The notes under the pieces: generated by a model | The model's database searches: none | The model's input: the letters and a program-made list of their open reading frames with translations, nothing else | Told to the model about the DNA's origin: nothing | In this document: piece after piece, positions 34,545-43,617 of the stretch | How positions within the stretch are numbered: the first letter of the stretch is position 1 | How the letters are laid out: every line of letters starts with the position of its first letter | DNA from: Crocinitomicaceae bacterium | Lineage (GTDB): Bacteria > Bacteroidota > Bacteroidia > Flavobacteriales_D > Crocinitomicaceae | NCBI GenBank assembly: GCA_020436025.1 | Contig: JAGQYP010000003.1 | Span: forward strand, 62,001-126,000 | DNA length: 64,000 nt | Reading direction: 5' to 3' | Program-made: the position numbers and the translations under genes

Positions 34545-35639
34545 ATGAGAATTCGAGAAGTAATCCACTATTTAGAATCGCTAGCACCTTTAAGCAGTCA
34601 AGAAAGTTATGATAATTCAGGGCTCATTGTAGGTGATGCAAATACTGAAGTTCGTGCAGCACTAATTTCGCTGGATTGTACAGAAGACATTATCGATGAA
34701 GCACTTCGGAAAAATTGCAATCTAATCATTGCTCACCACCCTATTGTATTTAAAGGACTCAAATCCTTTACGGGTAGAAATTATGTGGAAAGAACCGTCA
34801 TTAAGGCCATCAAAAACGACATTGCCATTTATGCCATACACACAAATCTTGACAATTATTTAAACGGTGTCAATTTTGAAATCGGAAACCATTTGGGACT
34901 TCAAAACTTAAAGATTTTAGCTCCTACATCGGATGCACTTACAAAATTGGTTGTGTACTGCCCTGAAAAGGAAGCTGACAATTTGCGAGACACACTATTT
35001 GAGGCAGGTGCAGGAAACATCGGTAATTATTCTGATTGCAGTTACAATTTGGTTGGAGAAGGCACGTATAAAGGCAATGAAAACTCCAACCCAACACTTG
35101 GTGTCAAAGGAAACCGACATAGTGAAAAAGAAATCAGAATAGAAGTTTTGGTAAGCAAGCATAGAGAAACGAATGTAGTGAATGCCATGCTTCAGGCTCA
35201 TCCCTACGAAGAGGTTGCTTATGATCTGATTCCTTTAAAAAACAAAAACAAATACGAAGGCGCTGGAATGATTGGTGAGTATGCTGAACCCATGGAAACA
35301 GAAGACTTTTTAAAACACTTGAAAGAAGTTTTTCAAGTCCCTTGCATTCGCCATACAGCTTTGGTGAAAAATCGAATTCGAAAAGTCGCCTTTTGCGGAG
35401 GAAGCGGAAGTTTTTTACTTGGTAAAGCAAGATCCAAACAAGCTGATATTTACGTTACTGGTGATTTTAAATATCACGAGTTTTTTGACGCTGAAGATCA
35501 GATCATTATCGCAGACATTGGACACTATGAAAGCGAGCAATACACGAAAAATTTACTCTATGATATATTGTCGAAAAAATTTCCTAAATTTGCCGTTCAT
35601 TTAGCGGAGATAAGTACGAATCCGATTAATTATTTTTAG
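34545..35639 (+). CDS. Nif3-like dinuclear metal protein with PII-like insert
   Basis: A 364-residue Nif3/YbgI family protein, often annotated as GTP cyclohydrolase I type 2 homologue. The metal-binding motifs are NLIIAHHPIVFKGL (about 63-76), IYAIHTNLDN and the late DIGHYESEQ. The middle (about 130-235: KLVVYCPEKEADNLRDTLFE...HPYEEVAYDL) is the YqfO-type PII-like insertion. The true substrate is unknown. The next gene follows after 4 bp, a pairing that is common in Bacteroidota. Confidence 0.9.
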   Translation: MRIREVIHYLESLAPLSSQESYDNSGLIVGDANTEVRAALISLDCTEDIIDEALRKNCNLIIAHHPIVFKGLKSFTGRNYVERTVIKAIKNDIAIYAIHTNLDNYLNGVNFEIGNHLGLQNLKILAPTSDALTKLVVYCPEKEADNLRDTLFEAGAGNIGNYSDCSYNLVGEGTYKGNENSNPTLGVKGNRHSEKEIRIEVLVSKHRETNVVNAMLQAHPYEEVAYDLIPLKNKNKYEGAGMIGEYAEPMETEDFLKHLKEVFQVPCIRHTALVKNRIRKVAFCGGSGSFLLGKARSKQADIYVTGDFKYHEFFDAEDQIIIADIGHYESEQYTKNLLYDILSKKFPKFAVHLAEISTNPINYF

Positions 35640-35643
35640 TAAT

Positions 35644-36453
35644 ATGGCCAAAAAAACAATAGGGAAAGATTCAACTGTATCAGAGAAATTAGAAGCATTA
35701 GCCAATCTTCAAAACATTGATTCAGAAATAGATAGAATCAAAACGATTAGAGGTGAGCTTCCTTTAGAAGTTCAAGATCTAGAAGATGAGCTAGAGGGAT
35801 TGACTACCAGAATTGCCAACCTTGATGAAGAATCAAAAGAATTAGACGCAGAGATCAGTAATCGTAAAAATGCGATTAAAGAATCGGAAGCTTTAATTAA
35901 GAAATACAAAGAACAACAAAACAATGTTCGAAATAACCGTGAATTTGACTCTTTAAGCAAAGAGATTGAATTCCAAGAGTTAGAGATTCAATTATCGGAA
36001 AAGAAAATCAAAGAAGCTAAAGCTAAGATCGATTCTAAGAAGGAAGTAGTAACTGAAGCTAAAACTGAATTAGAAGAGCGAACAAAAGATTTAGAAGCTA
36101 AGAAAAATGAATTGGATGAGATCGTTAAAGAAACTCAGAAAGATGAGGACGATTTACTTTCAAAATCAAATAAAGCTAGAGAGGTAATCGATGATAGATT
36201 ACTTATGGCTTACGACAGACTAAGAAACAATCTTAGAAACGGACTAGCTGTTGTTAAAATCGAAAGAGATTCTTGTGGAGGATGTTTTAATAAAATCCCA
36301 CCTCAGAGACAATTGGACATCAACTCCAAAAAGAAAATCATTGTTTGTGAGCACTGTGGAAGAATTTTAGTTGACAACCCAGAAGCAATGAAAGAAGCTG
36401 AAGAAGCTCCAAAGAAGAAAACTTCAAGAAAAAAGGCTGAAGCAGAAGATTAA
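35644..36453 (+). CDS. Coiled-coil protein with C4-type zinc ribbon
   Basis: The 269-residue protein has a long antiparallel-type coiled coil (about 15-180, high in Glu/Lys/Leu heptads) and a C-terminal zinc ribbon with CGGC (in RDSCGGCFNKIPPQRQ) and CEHC (IVCEHCGRILVD), about residues 212-245. It ends in a basic tail (KKKTSRKKAEAED). Homologues occur in most Bacteroidota next to Nif3. The function is not firmly known; nucleic acid or ribosome binding is plausible. A terminator follows 27 bp after the stop. Confidence 0.88.
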   Translation: MAKKTIGKDSTVSEKLEALANLQNIDSEIDRIKTIRGELPLEVQDLEDELEGLTTRIANLDEESKELDAEISNRKNAIKESEALIKKYKEQQNNVRNNREFDSLSKEIEFQELEIQLSEKKIKEAKAKIDSKKEVVTEAKTELEERTKDLEAKKNELDEIVKETQKDEDDLLSKSNKAREVIDDRLLMAYDRLRNNLRNGLAVVKIERDSCGGCFNKIPPQRQLDINSKKKIIVCEHCGRILVDNPEAMKEAEEAPKKKTSRKKAEAED

Positions 36454-36480
36454 TCTTAGGCTGAAGTAAAGAAATAAAAA

Positions 36481-36510
36481 AACCCGATTCTTATTGAATC
36501 GGGTTTTTTG
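36481..36510. terminator. Bidirectional rho-independent terminator
   Basis: AACCCGATTC/GAATCGGGTT forms a perfect 10-bp stem with loop TTATT. A T-run follows and an A-run precedes it, so it can end both the zinc-ribbon gene (rightward) and the small Cys-rich gene (leftward). Confidence 0.92.
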
Positions 36511-36578
36511 TTGGCCAAAATAAAGCTCATAAAAAAAGTGATCCCTGAAGAATCGCTTTCCTATTTTGAAATAAGATC

Positions 36579-36821
36579 TTACTTCTTAGAACAACAAGAT
36601 TTTCCTGTTGTATTTGAATTACAAGATTTAGTGTTTGTACCAGTTGCAGTACAAGTTTTCTTACTTGCATTGGCATCTTTACACTTCTTACAATTTTTGT
36701 CTTTGCATTTTTTCGCATCATGCTCTCCTCCGATTTCTGTATTTACAGCATCAAATGAAGATGCAATTGAATATGTTCCAATGAAACCTGTAAGTGCGAT
36801 TGCTAAAGCTAATTTTTTCAT
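36579..36821 (-). CDS. Small Cys/Lys-rich secreted protein
   Basis: An 80-residue protein with an N-terminal signal (MKKLALAIALTGFIGTYSIA). The mature part is dominated by lysine and has seven cysteines in close pairs (KCKDKNCKKCKD, then TC, SC, SCC). This suggests metal binding or disulfide cross-linking outside the cytoplasm, which is only an inference. It stands alone between a bidirectional terminator and the psd gene. No family is recognised. Confidence 0.65.
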   Translation of the reverse strand: MKKLALAIALTGFIGTYSIASSFDAVNTEIGGEHDAKKCKDKNCKKCKDANASKKTCTATGTNTKSCNSNTTGKSCCSKK

Positions 36822-36872
36822 AGTTCAAATATTTTAGTTATGCTATTGAAACGTAAAGGTAGGTAAAATCTT

Positions 36873-37526
36873 TCAGTACTTGGCTAAAATTGTCTGTTTG
36901 GCCTTTACCACTTGTTCCAATTCAACTTGAATTTTGGAGTCCACCGGAACAAAAATATCTAATCGAGAACCAAATCGTATAAAGCCCATTTCAGATCCTT
37001 GAGATATTTGATCATCTACTTTTTGAAACCATCTTATCCTTCTTGCAACCGCTCCTGCGACTTGTCTGAATAGAATTTCACGCCCCATTTCATCTCGAAT
37101 GACTGTGGTTGTTCTTTCATTTTCAGTTGAGCTTTTGGGATGCCAGGCTACTAAGAATTTGCCTGGATGGTATTTGAAGTATTGAACCTTCCCTCCTATC
37201 GGATTATAATTTGCATGGACATTTAAAGGCGACATGAAAACAGAAATCTGGATTCTTTTATCATTGAAATATTCCGTCTCTTCAACTTCCTCGATTACCA
37301 CGACTTTCCCATCTGCTGGACTCAAAATCCCATCAGTCTGAATATTAATTGCCCTTTTAGGAACTCTGAAAAAATAAACTATTAAAAAAAAGAAAATGGC
37401 CGCTGCTAATACCAGGATTCCCCATAACCAAATCCAAGGAATAAAGAGAATAAAAACAGTTGATAATCCTCCTAAAAGTAAAAGAGCGATTGTGATGATA
37501 CCATACCCTTGTTTGTGAATTTTCAT
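36873..37526 (-). CDS. psd: Phosphatidylserine decarboxylase family protein
   Basis: Psd turns phosphatidylserine into phosphatidylethanolamine. The 217-residue length is that of the short Bacteroidota type. There are two N-terminal membrane segments (about 10-30 and 31-51), then ILSPADGKVVVIEE, SVFMSPLNVHANYNPIGG and HPKSSTENERTT. The self-cleavage site is GS in MGFIRFGSRLDIFVP (about 183-197), which replaces the classical LGST and creates the pyruvoyl group. It lies 46 bp after cdsA, which makes its precursor substrate. Confidence 0.9.
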   Translation of the reverse strand: MKIHKQGYGIITIALLLLGGLSTVFILFIPWIWLWGILVLAAAIFFFLIVYFFRVPKRAINIQTDGILSPADGKVVVIEEVEETEYFNDKRIQISVFMSPLNVHANYNPIGGKVQYFKYHPGKFLVAWHPKSSTENERTTTVIRDEMGREILFRQVAGAVARRIRWFQKVDDQISQGSEMGFIRFGSRLDIFVPVDSKIQVELEQVVKAKQTILAKY

Positions 37527-37572
37527 AAGGCGAAAATAAGCTAAAAAAATTTATAGGGAATTGGAAGAGGAA

Positions 37573-38400
37573 TTATTTTATCAATTGAAAAATAAAAATC
37601 CAGGAAAATGTCGCAGGTACTGTAAACAACATGGCATCTATTCGATCAAGGATCCCACCATGCCCTGGAATCAAATTACCAGAATCTTTGACACCTGCAG
37701 TTCTTTTAATTAAAGACTCAAAAAGGTCACCTAAGATTCCAAAAACAGGAACAATCAGACCCAAAACCATCCAAAACAAAAGAGATCTATTGTCATCGAA
37801 AATAGAAATCAAATAAGAAGCAAGCAGACTAAAAGCCACTCCTCCCATTACGCCTTCCCACGTTTTCTTTGGACTAATCCGCTCAAACAATTTAGTTTTT
37901 CCAATGAATCGACCAGTTAAATAAGCAAATGTATCAGAGGTCCATGTCAATATCATCATCCCCAAAACTGGCCAGTAATCTAAGATTTCACCATCTGTTT
38001 TTGCTGCATATAAGAAATGAATCAAGATAAAAGGCAGTAAAATGTATAAATACCCTCCCAGTCCTAAAATTGCTGACAAAACCGCATTTTTATCATCTTG
38101 AAACAGAGAATATACCAAAATAGCCATGGCGAACAATGGAAGAACTCCCCACCATAAAGCTGAAATATAGTTCATGCCTGCCAAGGCAAATAAAACATAA
38201 ATCAATACACCGATTATCAGATAGGATCTTTGGTCATTTTCATACCCAAGTGGTTGGAGCAACTTGTTGTATTCCATCAAACCAAGAGCAGCCATGACAC
38301 CGAATACCAGGAATGCGATTTGGGAATAAAAGAGAACTGCACAAATTAATATTCCCAAATAAACTCCTCCGAATATTGCCCTTGTCATCAGGTTACTCAT
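37573..38400 (-). CDS. cdsA: Phosphatidate cytidylyltransferase CdsA
   Basis: CdsA makes CDP-diacylglycerol from phosphatidate and CTP in the inner membrane. The 275-residue protein has about eight hydrophobic segments and ends with the signature SLIKRTAGVKDSGNLIPGHG followed by GILDRIDAM (about 230-258). SPKKTWEGVMGG is also present. It starts inside the end of the DUF2007 gene (8-bp overlap), and psd follows. The operon thus groups phospholipid synthesis with the membrane protease FtsH. Confidence 0.95.
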   Translation of the reverse strand: MSNLMTRAIFGGVYLGILICAVLFYSQIAFLVFGVMAALGLMEYNKLLQPLGYENDQRSYLIIGVLIYVLFALAGMNYISALWWGVLPLFAMAILVYSLFQDDKNAVLSAILGLGGYLYILLPFILIHFLYAAKTDGEILDYWPVLGMMILTWTSDTFAYLTGRFIGKTKLFERISPKKTWEGVMGGVAFSLLASYLISIFDDNRSLLFWMVLGLIVPVFGILGDLFESLIKRTAGVKDSGNLIPGHGGILDRIDAMLFTVPATFSWIFIFQLIK

Positions 38401-38599
38401 CGTCGTCCTCCTCTATAATTCTGATCGCTTTTATGGCATTTTCAGGTTTGACGTAGATCTTAATATCACCAAAATTATTGTAAAGAGAATCCTGTTGATT
38501 TAGAACAACAACTGAAATCCCCTTTTCTTCCAATAGGTGCTTTTTCATGTTTGCCAAAGCCGAGGAAGTAGTTGAATATATTTGAGTCCAGCCTTCCAT
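38393..38599 (-). CDS. DUF2007-like small protein
   Basis: A 68-residue cytoplasmic protein with the pattern MEGWTQIYSTTSSALANMKKHLLEEKGISVVVLNQQDS...NFGDIKIYVKPENAIKAIRIIEEDDDE. This is a single ferredoxin-like/GlnB-like DUF2007 domain (called putative signal transducing protein in databases). It is placed between ftsH (8 bp) and cdsA (8-bp overlap), which is a conserved arrangement in the phylum. The function is unknown. Confidence 0.75.
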   Translation of the reverse strand: MEGWTQIYSTTSSALANMKKHLLEEKGISVVVLNQQDSLYNNFGDIKIYVKPENAIKAIRIIEEDDDE

Positions 38600-38607
38600 T
38601 AAAGCGT

Positions 38608-40719
38608 TTATTCCTCAGAAGGTTTGTCTTCGTTTTCAGTAGATTTCTCTTCCTTTTTGGATCCTGAATTTGCCAAAGACTGAGCCGAAATCTCCTCATC
38701 AGATAATTTCTTCTCCTCCTTTTGCTCTTCTTTTTTCTCCTCTAATTCTTCTTTCAAGGCCTCTTTCTTGATCTCTTCAACTACTGGTTCTTCTACTCCC
38801 CAAGGTCTTTTACCGAAAATCTCTTCCAGATCTTCCTTAAAGATTACTTCTTTTTCCAATAGTTTGGTAGCCAATTTTGTCAAGCCTTCTTCATTGTCTT
38901 TTAACAATTGGATAGCTCTCTTGTATTGTTCTTCTATAATCTTTGAAGATTCCTCATCTATCAATTTGGCTGTATCTTCAGAATATGGTTTGTTAAAGGT
39001 TTCTCTACCCTGTGAATCATAGTAAGATCTGTTTCCAATCTTGGCATTCAGACCGTAAATTGACACCATCGCGTAGGCCTGTTTTGTTACCTTTTCCAAA
39101 TCTGAAAGTGCTCCTGTAGAGATTTTCCCAAACATCACTTGTTCTGCGGCTCTTCCACCCAAGGCAGCACACATTTCATCCAAAATCTGTTCGGTAGTAG
39201 TGATTTGTCTTTCTTCAGGTAAATACCAAGCAGCTCCTAATGATTGCCCTCTCGGAACAATAGTTACTTTAACCAAAGGATGTGCATGTTCCAACAACCA
39301 AGAAACTGTAGCGTGACCTGCTTCGTGGAAAGCGATCGTTTTCTTTTCTTGTTTGGAGATGATCTTGTTCTTTTTCTCCAATCCTCCGATAATTCGATCC
39401 ACAGCATCCAGAAAGTCTTGTTTTTCAACAGCTTTCTTTTTCTTTCTTGCAGCGATCAAAGCCGCTTCATTACATAAGTTTGCAATATCTGCACCCGAGA
39501 AACCAGGAGTTTGTTTTGAAAGGAATTCAATATCTATTCCCTTATCTAGTTTCAGTGGTTTTAAGTGCACTTGGAAAATTTCTTTTCTTTCGTTCAAATC
39601 TGGCATATCCACATAGATCTGTCTGTCAAATCTTCCAGCTCTCATCAAAGCTCTATCCAAAATATCTGCTCTGTTAGTTGCAGCCAAAATGATCACACCT
39701 GAATTCGTTCCAAAACCATCCATCTCAGTCAATAACTGATTCAGTGTATTTTCTCTTTCATCGTTGGATCCCATGGAAGCCGATTTTCCTCTGGCTCTAC
39801 CAATGGCATCAATCTCATCAATAAAGATGATGGCAGGTGCTTTTTCTTTGGCTTGCTTGAACAAATCTCTTACACGAGAAGCTCCAACTCCTACAAACAT
39901 CTCCACGAAATCTGAACCAGACAAGGAGAAGAAAGGTACTTTTGCCTCTCCCGCAACCGCTTTAGCCAATAAGGTTTTACCTGTTCCCGGAGGTCCTACC
40001 AGCAATGCTCCTTTCGGAATTTTAGCTCCCAGTTCAGTGTATTTCTTAGGATTTTTAAGGAAGTCTACGATTTCTTGAATTTCTTCTTTCGCTCCTTCCA
40101 GGCCAGCTACATCAGAGAAGGTCACATTCGTCCCTTTTCCCTTTTCGAAGACCTGAGCTTTTGATTTCCCAATATTGAAGATTTGACCTCCGCCACCTCC
40201 AGCGCCACCGGTCATTCTTCTCATGATGAAAACCCAAATAACAATGATGATGATCAATGGTAACAACCATCCCAAAATGGTTCCAAACCAATCTTCCTTA
40301 GTTGTAGATCTAAATTCGATTTCGTTCAATCCCCTTTTGACAATGGTATCATTAACGATGTCGAACTTTTCTTCAAACTTTTCAGCAGAACTAATTTCAA
40401 AACTCAATGTTGGCGTCTTTCCACCAAAACCTTTGTCTTGTTTTTTTATGTTTTTGAATTCCTTCTTGTATTCTGCCAGTGAAGGAATAGAATCTTCCAC
40501 TACGTAAACCTCAACCTTTTTTCCGTTAACGATTACAACTTCTTCCACCCAACCTTTCTCTGCAACATCAAAGAAATCATTTTGGGAAATTTCCCTCGCT
40601 CCTCCGCTCATGCTGAAAAGCTGAAAACCAATGATCACAAAAATGATCACTGCATAGATCCAATAAAAATTGAATCCTTTTTTCTTTTTATTGTTGGTAT
40701 TATTCTGATTTTCTGCCAT
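38608..40719 (-). CDS. ftsH: ATP-dependent zinc metalloprotease FtsH
   Basis: FtsH extracts and degrades membrane and regulatory proteins. In the 703 residues: membrane helix at about 18-36, periplasmic domain 37-144, second helix 147-167, a Gly-rich hinge, then the AAA module with Walker A GPPGTGKT (242-249), Walker B IIFIDEID (297-304), and the second region of homology [13 protein letters not shown] (359-371). The zinc site HEAGH is at 465-469. The C-terminal tail (about 645-703) is Glu/Lys-rich and variable. It follows rsfS by 3 bp. Confidence 0.97.
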   Translation of the reverse strand: MAENQNNTNNKKKKGFNFYWIYAVIIFVIIGFQLFSMSGGAREISQNDFFDVAEKGWVEEVVIVNGKKVEVYVVEDSIPSLAEYKKEFKNIKKQDKGFGGKTPTLSFEISSAEKFEEKFDIVNDTIVKRGLNEIEFRSTTKEDWFGTILGWLLPLIIIIVIWVFIMRRMTGGAGGGGGQIFNIGKSKAQVFEKGKGTNVTFSDVAGLEGAKEEIQEIVDFLKNPKKYTELGAKIPKGALLVGPPGTGKTLLAKAVAGEAKVPFFSLSGSDFVEMFVGVGASRVRDLFKQAKEKAPAIIFIDEIDAIGRARGKSASMGSNDERENTLNQLLTEMDGFGTNSGVIILAATNRADILDRALMRAGRFDRQIYVDMPDLNERKEIFQVHLKPLKLDKGIDIEFLSKQTPGFSGADIANLCNEAALIAARKKKKAVEKQDFLDAVDRIIGGLEKKNKIISKQEKKTIAFHEAGHATVSWLLEHAHPLVKVTIVPRGQSLGAAWYLPEERQITTTEQILDEMCAALGGRAAEQVMFGKISTGALSDLEKVTKQAYAMVSIYGLNAKIGNRSYYDSQGRETFNKPYSEDTAKLIDEESSKIIEEQYKRAIQLLKDNEEGLTKLATKLLEKEVIFKEDLEEIFGKRPWGVEEPVVEEIKKEALKEELEEKKEEQKEEKKLSDEEISAQSLANSGSKKEEKSTENEDKPSEE

Positions 40720-40722
40720 TAT

Positions 40723-41097
40723 CTAAAAAATATCTTCGTAATCTGTTCTTTCTGCGTCTGCCCACAAATCCTCGAGATCATAAAAATCTCTTACTTCTTT
40801 ATAAAAAATATGGACGACAATGTTCACATAATCTAACAAAATCCACTCTGAATTTTGTGTTCCTTCTGCATGCCAAGGTTTTTCATGCAAAATCTCTCTT
40901 GTTTTTCTTTGGATGGAATTATTGATTCCCTCGACCTGAGTGCTTGATTCCCCACTACAAATAATGAAATAATCACAAACTGCATTGTCAATTTTTCGCA
41001 AATCCAGCTTGGTAATCGACTTCCCTTTCACATCCTGAATGGCATCCACTATTACTTCTGCCAATTTTTCCGAAGAGATAACTTTTTCTTTGATCAA
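40723..41097 (-). CDS. rsfS: Ribosome silencing factor RsfS
   Basis: RsfS binds ribosomal protein uL14 and blocks subunit joining in starved cells. The 124-residue protein matches throughout: VDAIQDVKGKSITKLDLRKI, VCDYFIICSGESSTQVEGI, KPWHAEGTQNSEWILLDYVN and VVHIFYKEVRDFYDLEDLW. It is the first gene of the rsfS-ftsH-DUF2007-cdsA-psd set and is divergent from birA over a 67-bp space that has only weak -7 candidates. Confidence 0.95.
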   Translation of the reverse strand: MIKEKVISSEKLAEVIVDAIQDVKGKSITKLDLRKIDNAVCDYFIICSGESSTQVEGINNSIQRKTREILHEKPWHAEGTQNSEWILLDYVNIVVHIFYKEVRDFYDLEDLWADAERTDYEDIF

Positions 41098-41164
41098 TTA
41101 TAAAAAATTTTAATCCCGTAAATCTAATTAATTTTAAACTATATTCGTCTAAAAGTCCTAATAA

Positions 41165-41917
41165 ATGAAGAATCCTGAGACATTATTCATTGGTCAACAT
41201 ATTATTCATTTATCCGACGTAGATTCTACGAACAATTTTGCTGCCAAGTTGGTAAAGCAGACAAAAGTAATATCCGGCACTGCTATTTTGGCAGAGAATC
41301 AATCCGCAGGAAGAGGTCAGTCAGGCAATGTCTGGATTTCCAATCCAGGAGAAAATCTCACTTTTAGTTTGGTTCTTCAACCAAAATTAGAAGCGAAAAA
41401 TCAGTTTTTAATTAGTAAAATCATTTGCCTTGCACTGATTGAAACACTACAATCTCTAAAAATAGAAGCACGAATAAAGTGGCCGAATGATATCTTAATT
41501 AGAAACAAAAAGATTGCAGGAATTCTGATTGAAAACACTTTAAAAGGCAAACAAATTGACAACAGTATTATTGGAATTGGCTTCAATGTGAATCAAGCAT
41601 TTGGAGGAGATTCAAATGCCACCTCCATCATGCTGGAAACAGGGAAATTGAATGAATTAAAATCCATCTTGTTTCTACTTTTTCAAAAAATAGAAACATG
41701 GTATTTTCAATTAGAACAGTCTAAAACCTTTTTAATTGATGAGGCCTATGAAAAGGTTTTGTTTGGACTTGGTGAAAAACGCAATTATTTTAAAAATGAT
41801 CAATCCTTTTCTGGAACAATTATCGGAGTAAACGAAATTGGACAATTGAAGATACAATCAGAAACAGGTCGGATTGAATTGTACAATAATCAGGAAATCA
41901 AATTTGATTTAGCTTAA
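41165..41917 (+). CDS. birA: Biotin-[acetyl-CoA-carboxylase] ligase
   Basis: This enzyme attaches biotin to carrier proteins. The 250-residue form lacks the N-terminal DNA-binding domain of E. coli BirA, so it is not expected to repress biotin genes. The catalytic loop GRGQSGNVWISNPGENLTFS (about 50-69), IKWPNDILIRNKKIAGILIE and IGIGFNVNQ are intact, followed by a C-terminal SH3-like domain. On the plus strand, TATATTCG shortly upstream is a one-mismatch -7 box. Its end overlaps the convergent SRPBCC gene by 4 bp. Confidence 0.93.
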   Translation: MKNPETLFIGQHIIHLSDVDSTNNFAAKLVKQTKVISGTAILAENQSAGRGQSGNVWISNPGENLTFSLVLQPKLEAKNQFLISKIICLALIETLQSLKIEARIKWPNDILIRNKKIAGILIENTLKGKQIDNSIIGIGFNVNQAFGGDSNATSIMLETGKLNELKSILFLLFQKIETWYFQLEQSKTFLIDEAYEKVLFGLGEKRNYFKNDQSFSGTIIGVNEIGQLKIQSETGRIELYNNQEIKFDLA

Positions 41918-42315
41918 GCGTGAATCTCTTTTAATTTAGTCGACATGTAGTTGAATAAATTGGTCAACGGTTTTTCCACCATCATTTTAAGGAAGGCATT
42001 TACCTTACCATCAAAAACCAAAAATCCTTCACATTCCCCATTTTCCATTTCAACAATGGAGATGGTTAGCGTAAAAGGAAATGGGGACTTCTCGCCCGAC
42101 TTCATTAAAAGTTTAGAAGGAGCTTCCACACTTTCTTTTACCAGAGAAATGATAGCCGTGTTTTGCACTTTGAAAGAACAATCGTCCGAAGTGGATTTCC
42201 ATTCTGAAACCTTATCTTGAGGCAGCAGATTGATGATATTATTCATATCCGAAACATAGGAAAAAACCGTTTCCCTAGACGCACTAACTATTACTTTTTC
42301 TGATTCAATTATCAT
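41914..42315 (-). CDS. SRPBCC (START-like) family protein
   Basis: A 133-residue protein with the START-like ligand-binding pattern: an opening strand and helix (SEKVIVSASRETVFSYVSDMNNIINLLP), a long beta-sheet middle, and a closing amphipathic helix (FLKMMVEKPLTNLFNYMSTKLKEI). There is no signal peptide. It lies 1 bp from the pyrE stop and would be cotranscribed with it. Members of this family bind hydrophobic ligands or act as polyketide cyclases; no specific role can be assigned here. Confidence 0.75.
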   Translation of the reverse strand: MIIESEKVIVSASRETVFSYVSDMNNIINLLPQDKVSEWKSTSDDCSFKVQNTAIISLVKESVEAPSKLLMKSGEKSPFPFTLTISIVEMENGECEGFLVFDGKVNAFLKMMVEKPLTNLFNYMSTKLKEIHA

Positions 42316-42316
42316 A

Positions 42317-42958
42317 TCAATTCTTCCATTTTGCAGGATCCTCTCTCCATTCCTTTAAGCTACCAAGATCAGATTCATTAATATAACCCAATTTCAAAGC
42401 TTCTTCAATCAAATGATCGTAATCTGAAATGGTCACCAAATTGCATTTTGCCTTTTCCATGTTCTCTTTGGCCACTTTAAATCCGTAGTCAAAGATAGCA
42501 ACCATTCCTTTTACATTCATTTTGGCTTCTCTCAATGCTTCAACGGCCTTCAAACTTGAACCTCCCGTGGAAACCAAATCTTCAATCACCACTACATTCT
42601 GACCTTCCATGAAATCCCCTTCGATCATGTTTTGCATACCATGACCTTTTGCTGAGGAACGAACATAAATAAAAGGAATACCTAATTCTTGTGCGATCAA
42701 AGCTCCTTGTGCGATTCCTCCAGTTGCTACACCTGCAATCACTTCAGGTGAACCAAACTCTTCCCGAATGATTTCAGTATAGGCTTGTCGAATGTAAGTT
42801 CGAATTTGAGGATAAGACAAAGTTTTTCTGTTATCGCAATAGATAGGCGACTTCCATCCGGAAGCCCAGGTAAACGGGTTAGAAGGTTGAAGTTTAACTG
42901 CCTTGATTTGTAGTAAAAATTCTGCTACTTTTAGGGCTCTATCTTTATTTGTAATCAT
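42317..42958 (-). CDS. pyrE: Orotate phosphoribosyltransferase PyrE
   Basis: PyrE makes orotidine 5'-phosphate in UMP synthesis. The protein is 213 residues from the ATG at 42958. The frame is open for another 51 codons upstream, but MITNKDRALKVAEFLLQI is the normal N-terminus and the extension would run through the divergent Nudix gene. The PRPP motif is VVVIEDLVSTGGSS (about 122-135), with FTWASGWKSPIYCDNR near the start. The start lies 7 bp from the ATG of the Nudix gene on the other strand. Confidence 0.96.
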   Translation of the reverse strand: MITNKDRALKVAEFLLQIKAVKLQPSNPFTWASGWKSPIYCDNRKTLSYPQIRTYIRQAYTEIIREEFGSPEVIAGVATGGIAQGALIAQELGIPFIYVRSSAKGHGMQNMIEGDFMEGQNVVVIEDLVSTGGSSLKAVEALREAKMNVKGMVAIFDYGFKVAKENMEKAKCNLVTISDYDHLIEEALKLGYINESDLGSLKEWREDPAKWKN

Positions 42959-42962
42959 ACGG

Positions 42963-42970
42963 CAAATGTA
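42963..42970 (-). promoter_or_regulatory. -7 promoter box TACATTTG for pyrE, containing the Nudix start codon
   Basis: The minus strand TACATTTG fits TAnnTTTG and ends 5 bases before the pyrE ATG, so the pyrE message is probably leaderless. The plus-strand ATG of the Nudix gene (42966-42968) is inside this box. A TTTG lies about 22 nt upstream, slightly far for a -33 element. Confidence 0.55.
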
Positions 42971-43565
42971 TAAAGTTTTTATTGAATCGAGACAAATAAT
43001 TCTGAGCAAAATATCAGAAAAAATACTAACAAATATCAGGATTTCGGATAGTCCGGAAACCCGAAAAAATTTAAGCGAGCTCATCTTTAACTCGAAGGAG
43101 GACTTCACCATTACTACCGACGATTTAGACTCATTATGGTCTGATTTTCAATCGCATTTCAAACTAATTATTGCTGCTGGTGGCATCGTTGAAAAAGATG
43201 GAAAGTATTTATTCATTGTTCGACACGGAAAATGGGACATTCCGAAAGGCAAGCTGGAAAAAGGTGAAGATGAAAAAGAAGGAGCCATTCGTGAAATTGA
43301 AGAAGAATGCAATATTCATAATCCAAAAATCAAGAAGAAAATTTGCGATACTTACCATTGCTATGAACTTAATGGTAAAATGATTCTAAAGAAAAGTATC
43401 TGGTATTATTTGAAATACAAGGGCGAAGATGATTTAATTCCGCAAACTGAAGAGGGGATTTCTGAAGTAAGATGGTTGAAAAAGAAAGAATTTGAGCTTG
43501 TTAGATCCAATACCTACGGCAGTATTCAAGAGGTTTTGGATGTGTTTGAACGTGAGATTCTTTGA
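42966..43565 (+). CDS. Nudix hydrolase
   Basis: The protein is 199 residues from the ATG at 42966; I reject an in-frame start at 42903 because it lies within pyrE. The complete Nudix box GX5EX7REUXEEXGU is seen from GKLEKGEDEKEG through AIREIEEECNI (about 95-117), where the box Gly is replaced by Cys (EEECNI). An N-terminal extension of about 60 residues precedes the Nudix fold. It hydrolyses some nucleoside diphosphate derivative; the substrate is unknown. Confidence 0.87.
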   Translation: MYKVFIESRQIILSKISEKILTNIRISDSPETRKNLSELIFNSKEDFTITTDDLDSLWSDFQSHFKLIIAAGGIVEKDGKYLFIVRHGKWDIPKGKLEKGEDEKEGAIREIEEECNIHNPKIKKKICDTYHCYELNGKMILKKSIWYYLKYKGEDDLIPQTEEGISEVRWLKKKEFELVRSNTYGSIQEVLDVFEREIL

Positions 43566-43617
43566 TTTTTAGATTTCTGGAGATTGGATTTCTGAAGACT
43601 GGACTTTGACTATTCTT

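Noticed and set aside
42959-43111. 51-codon N-terminal extension of PyrE
   Set aside because: It lies within the divergent Nudix gene and carries no PyrE homology; the ATG at 42958 fits the family.
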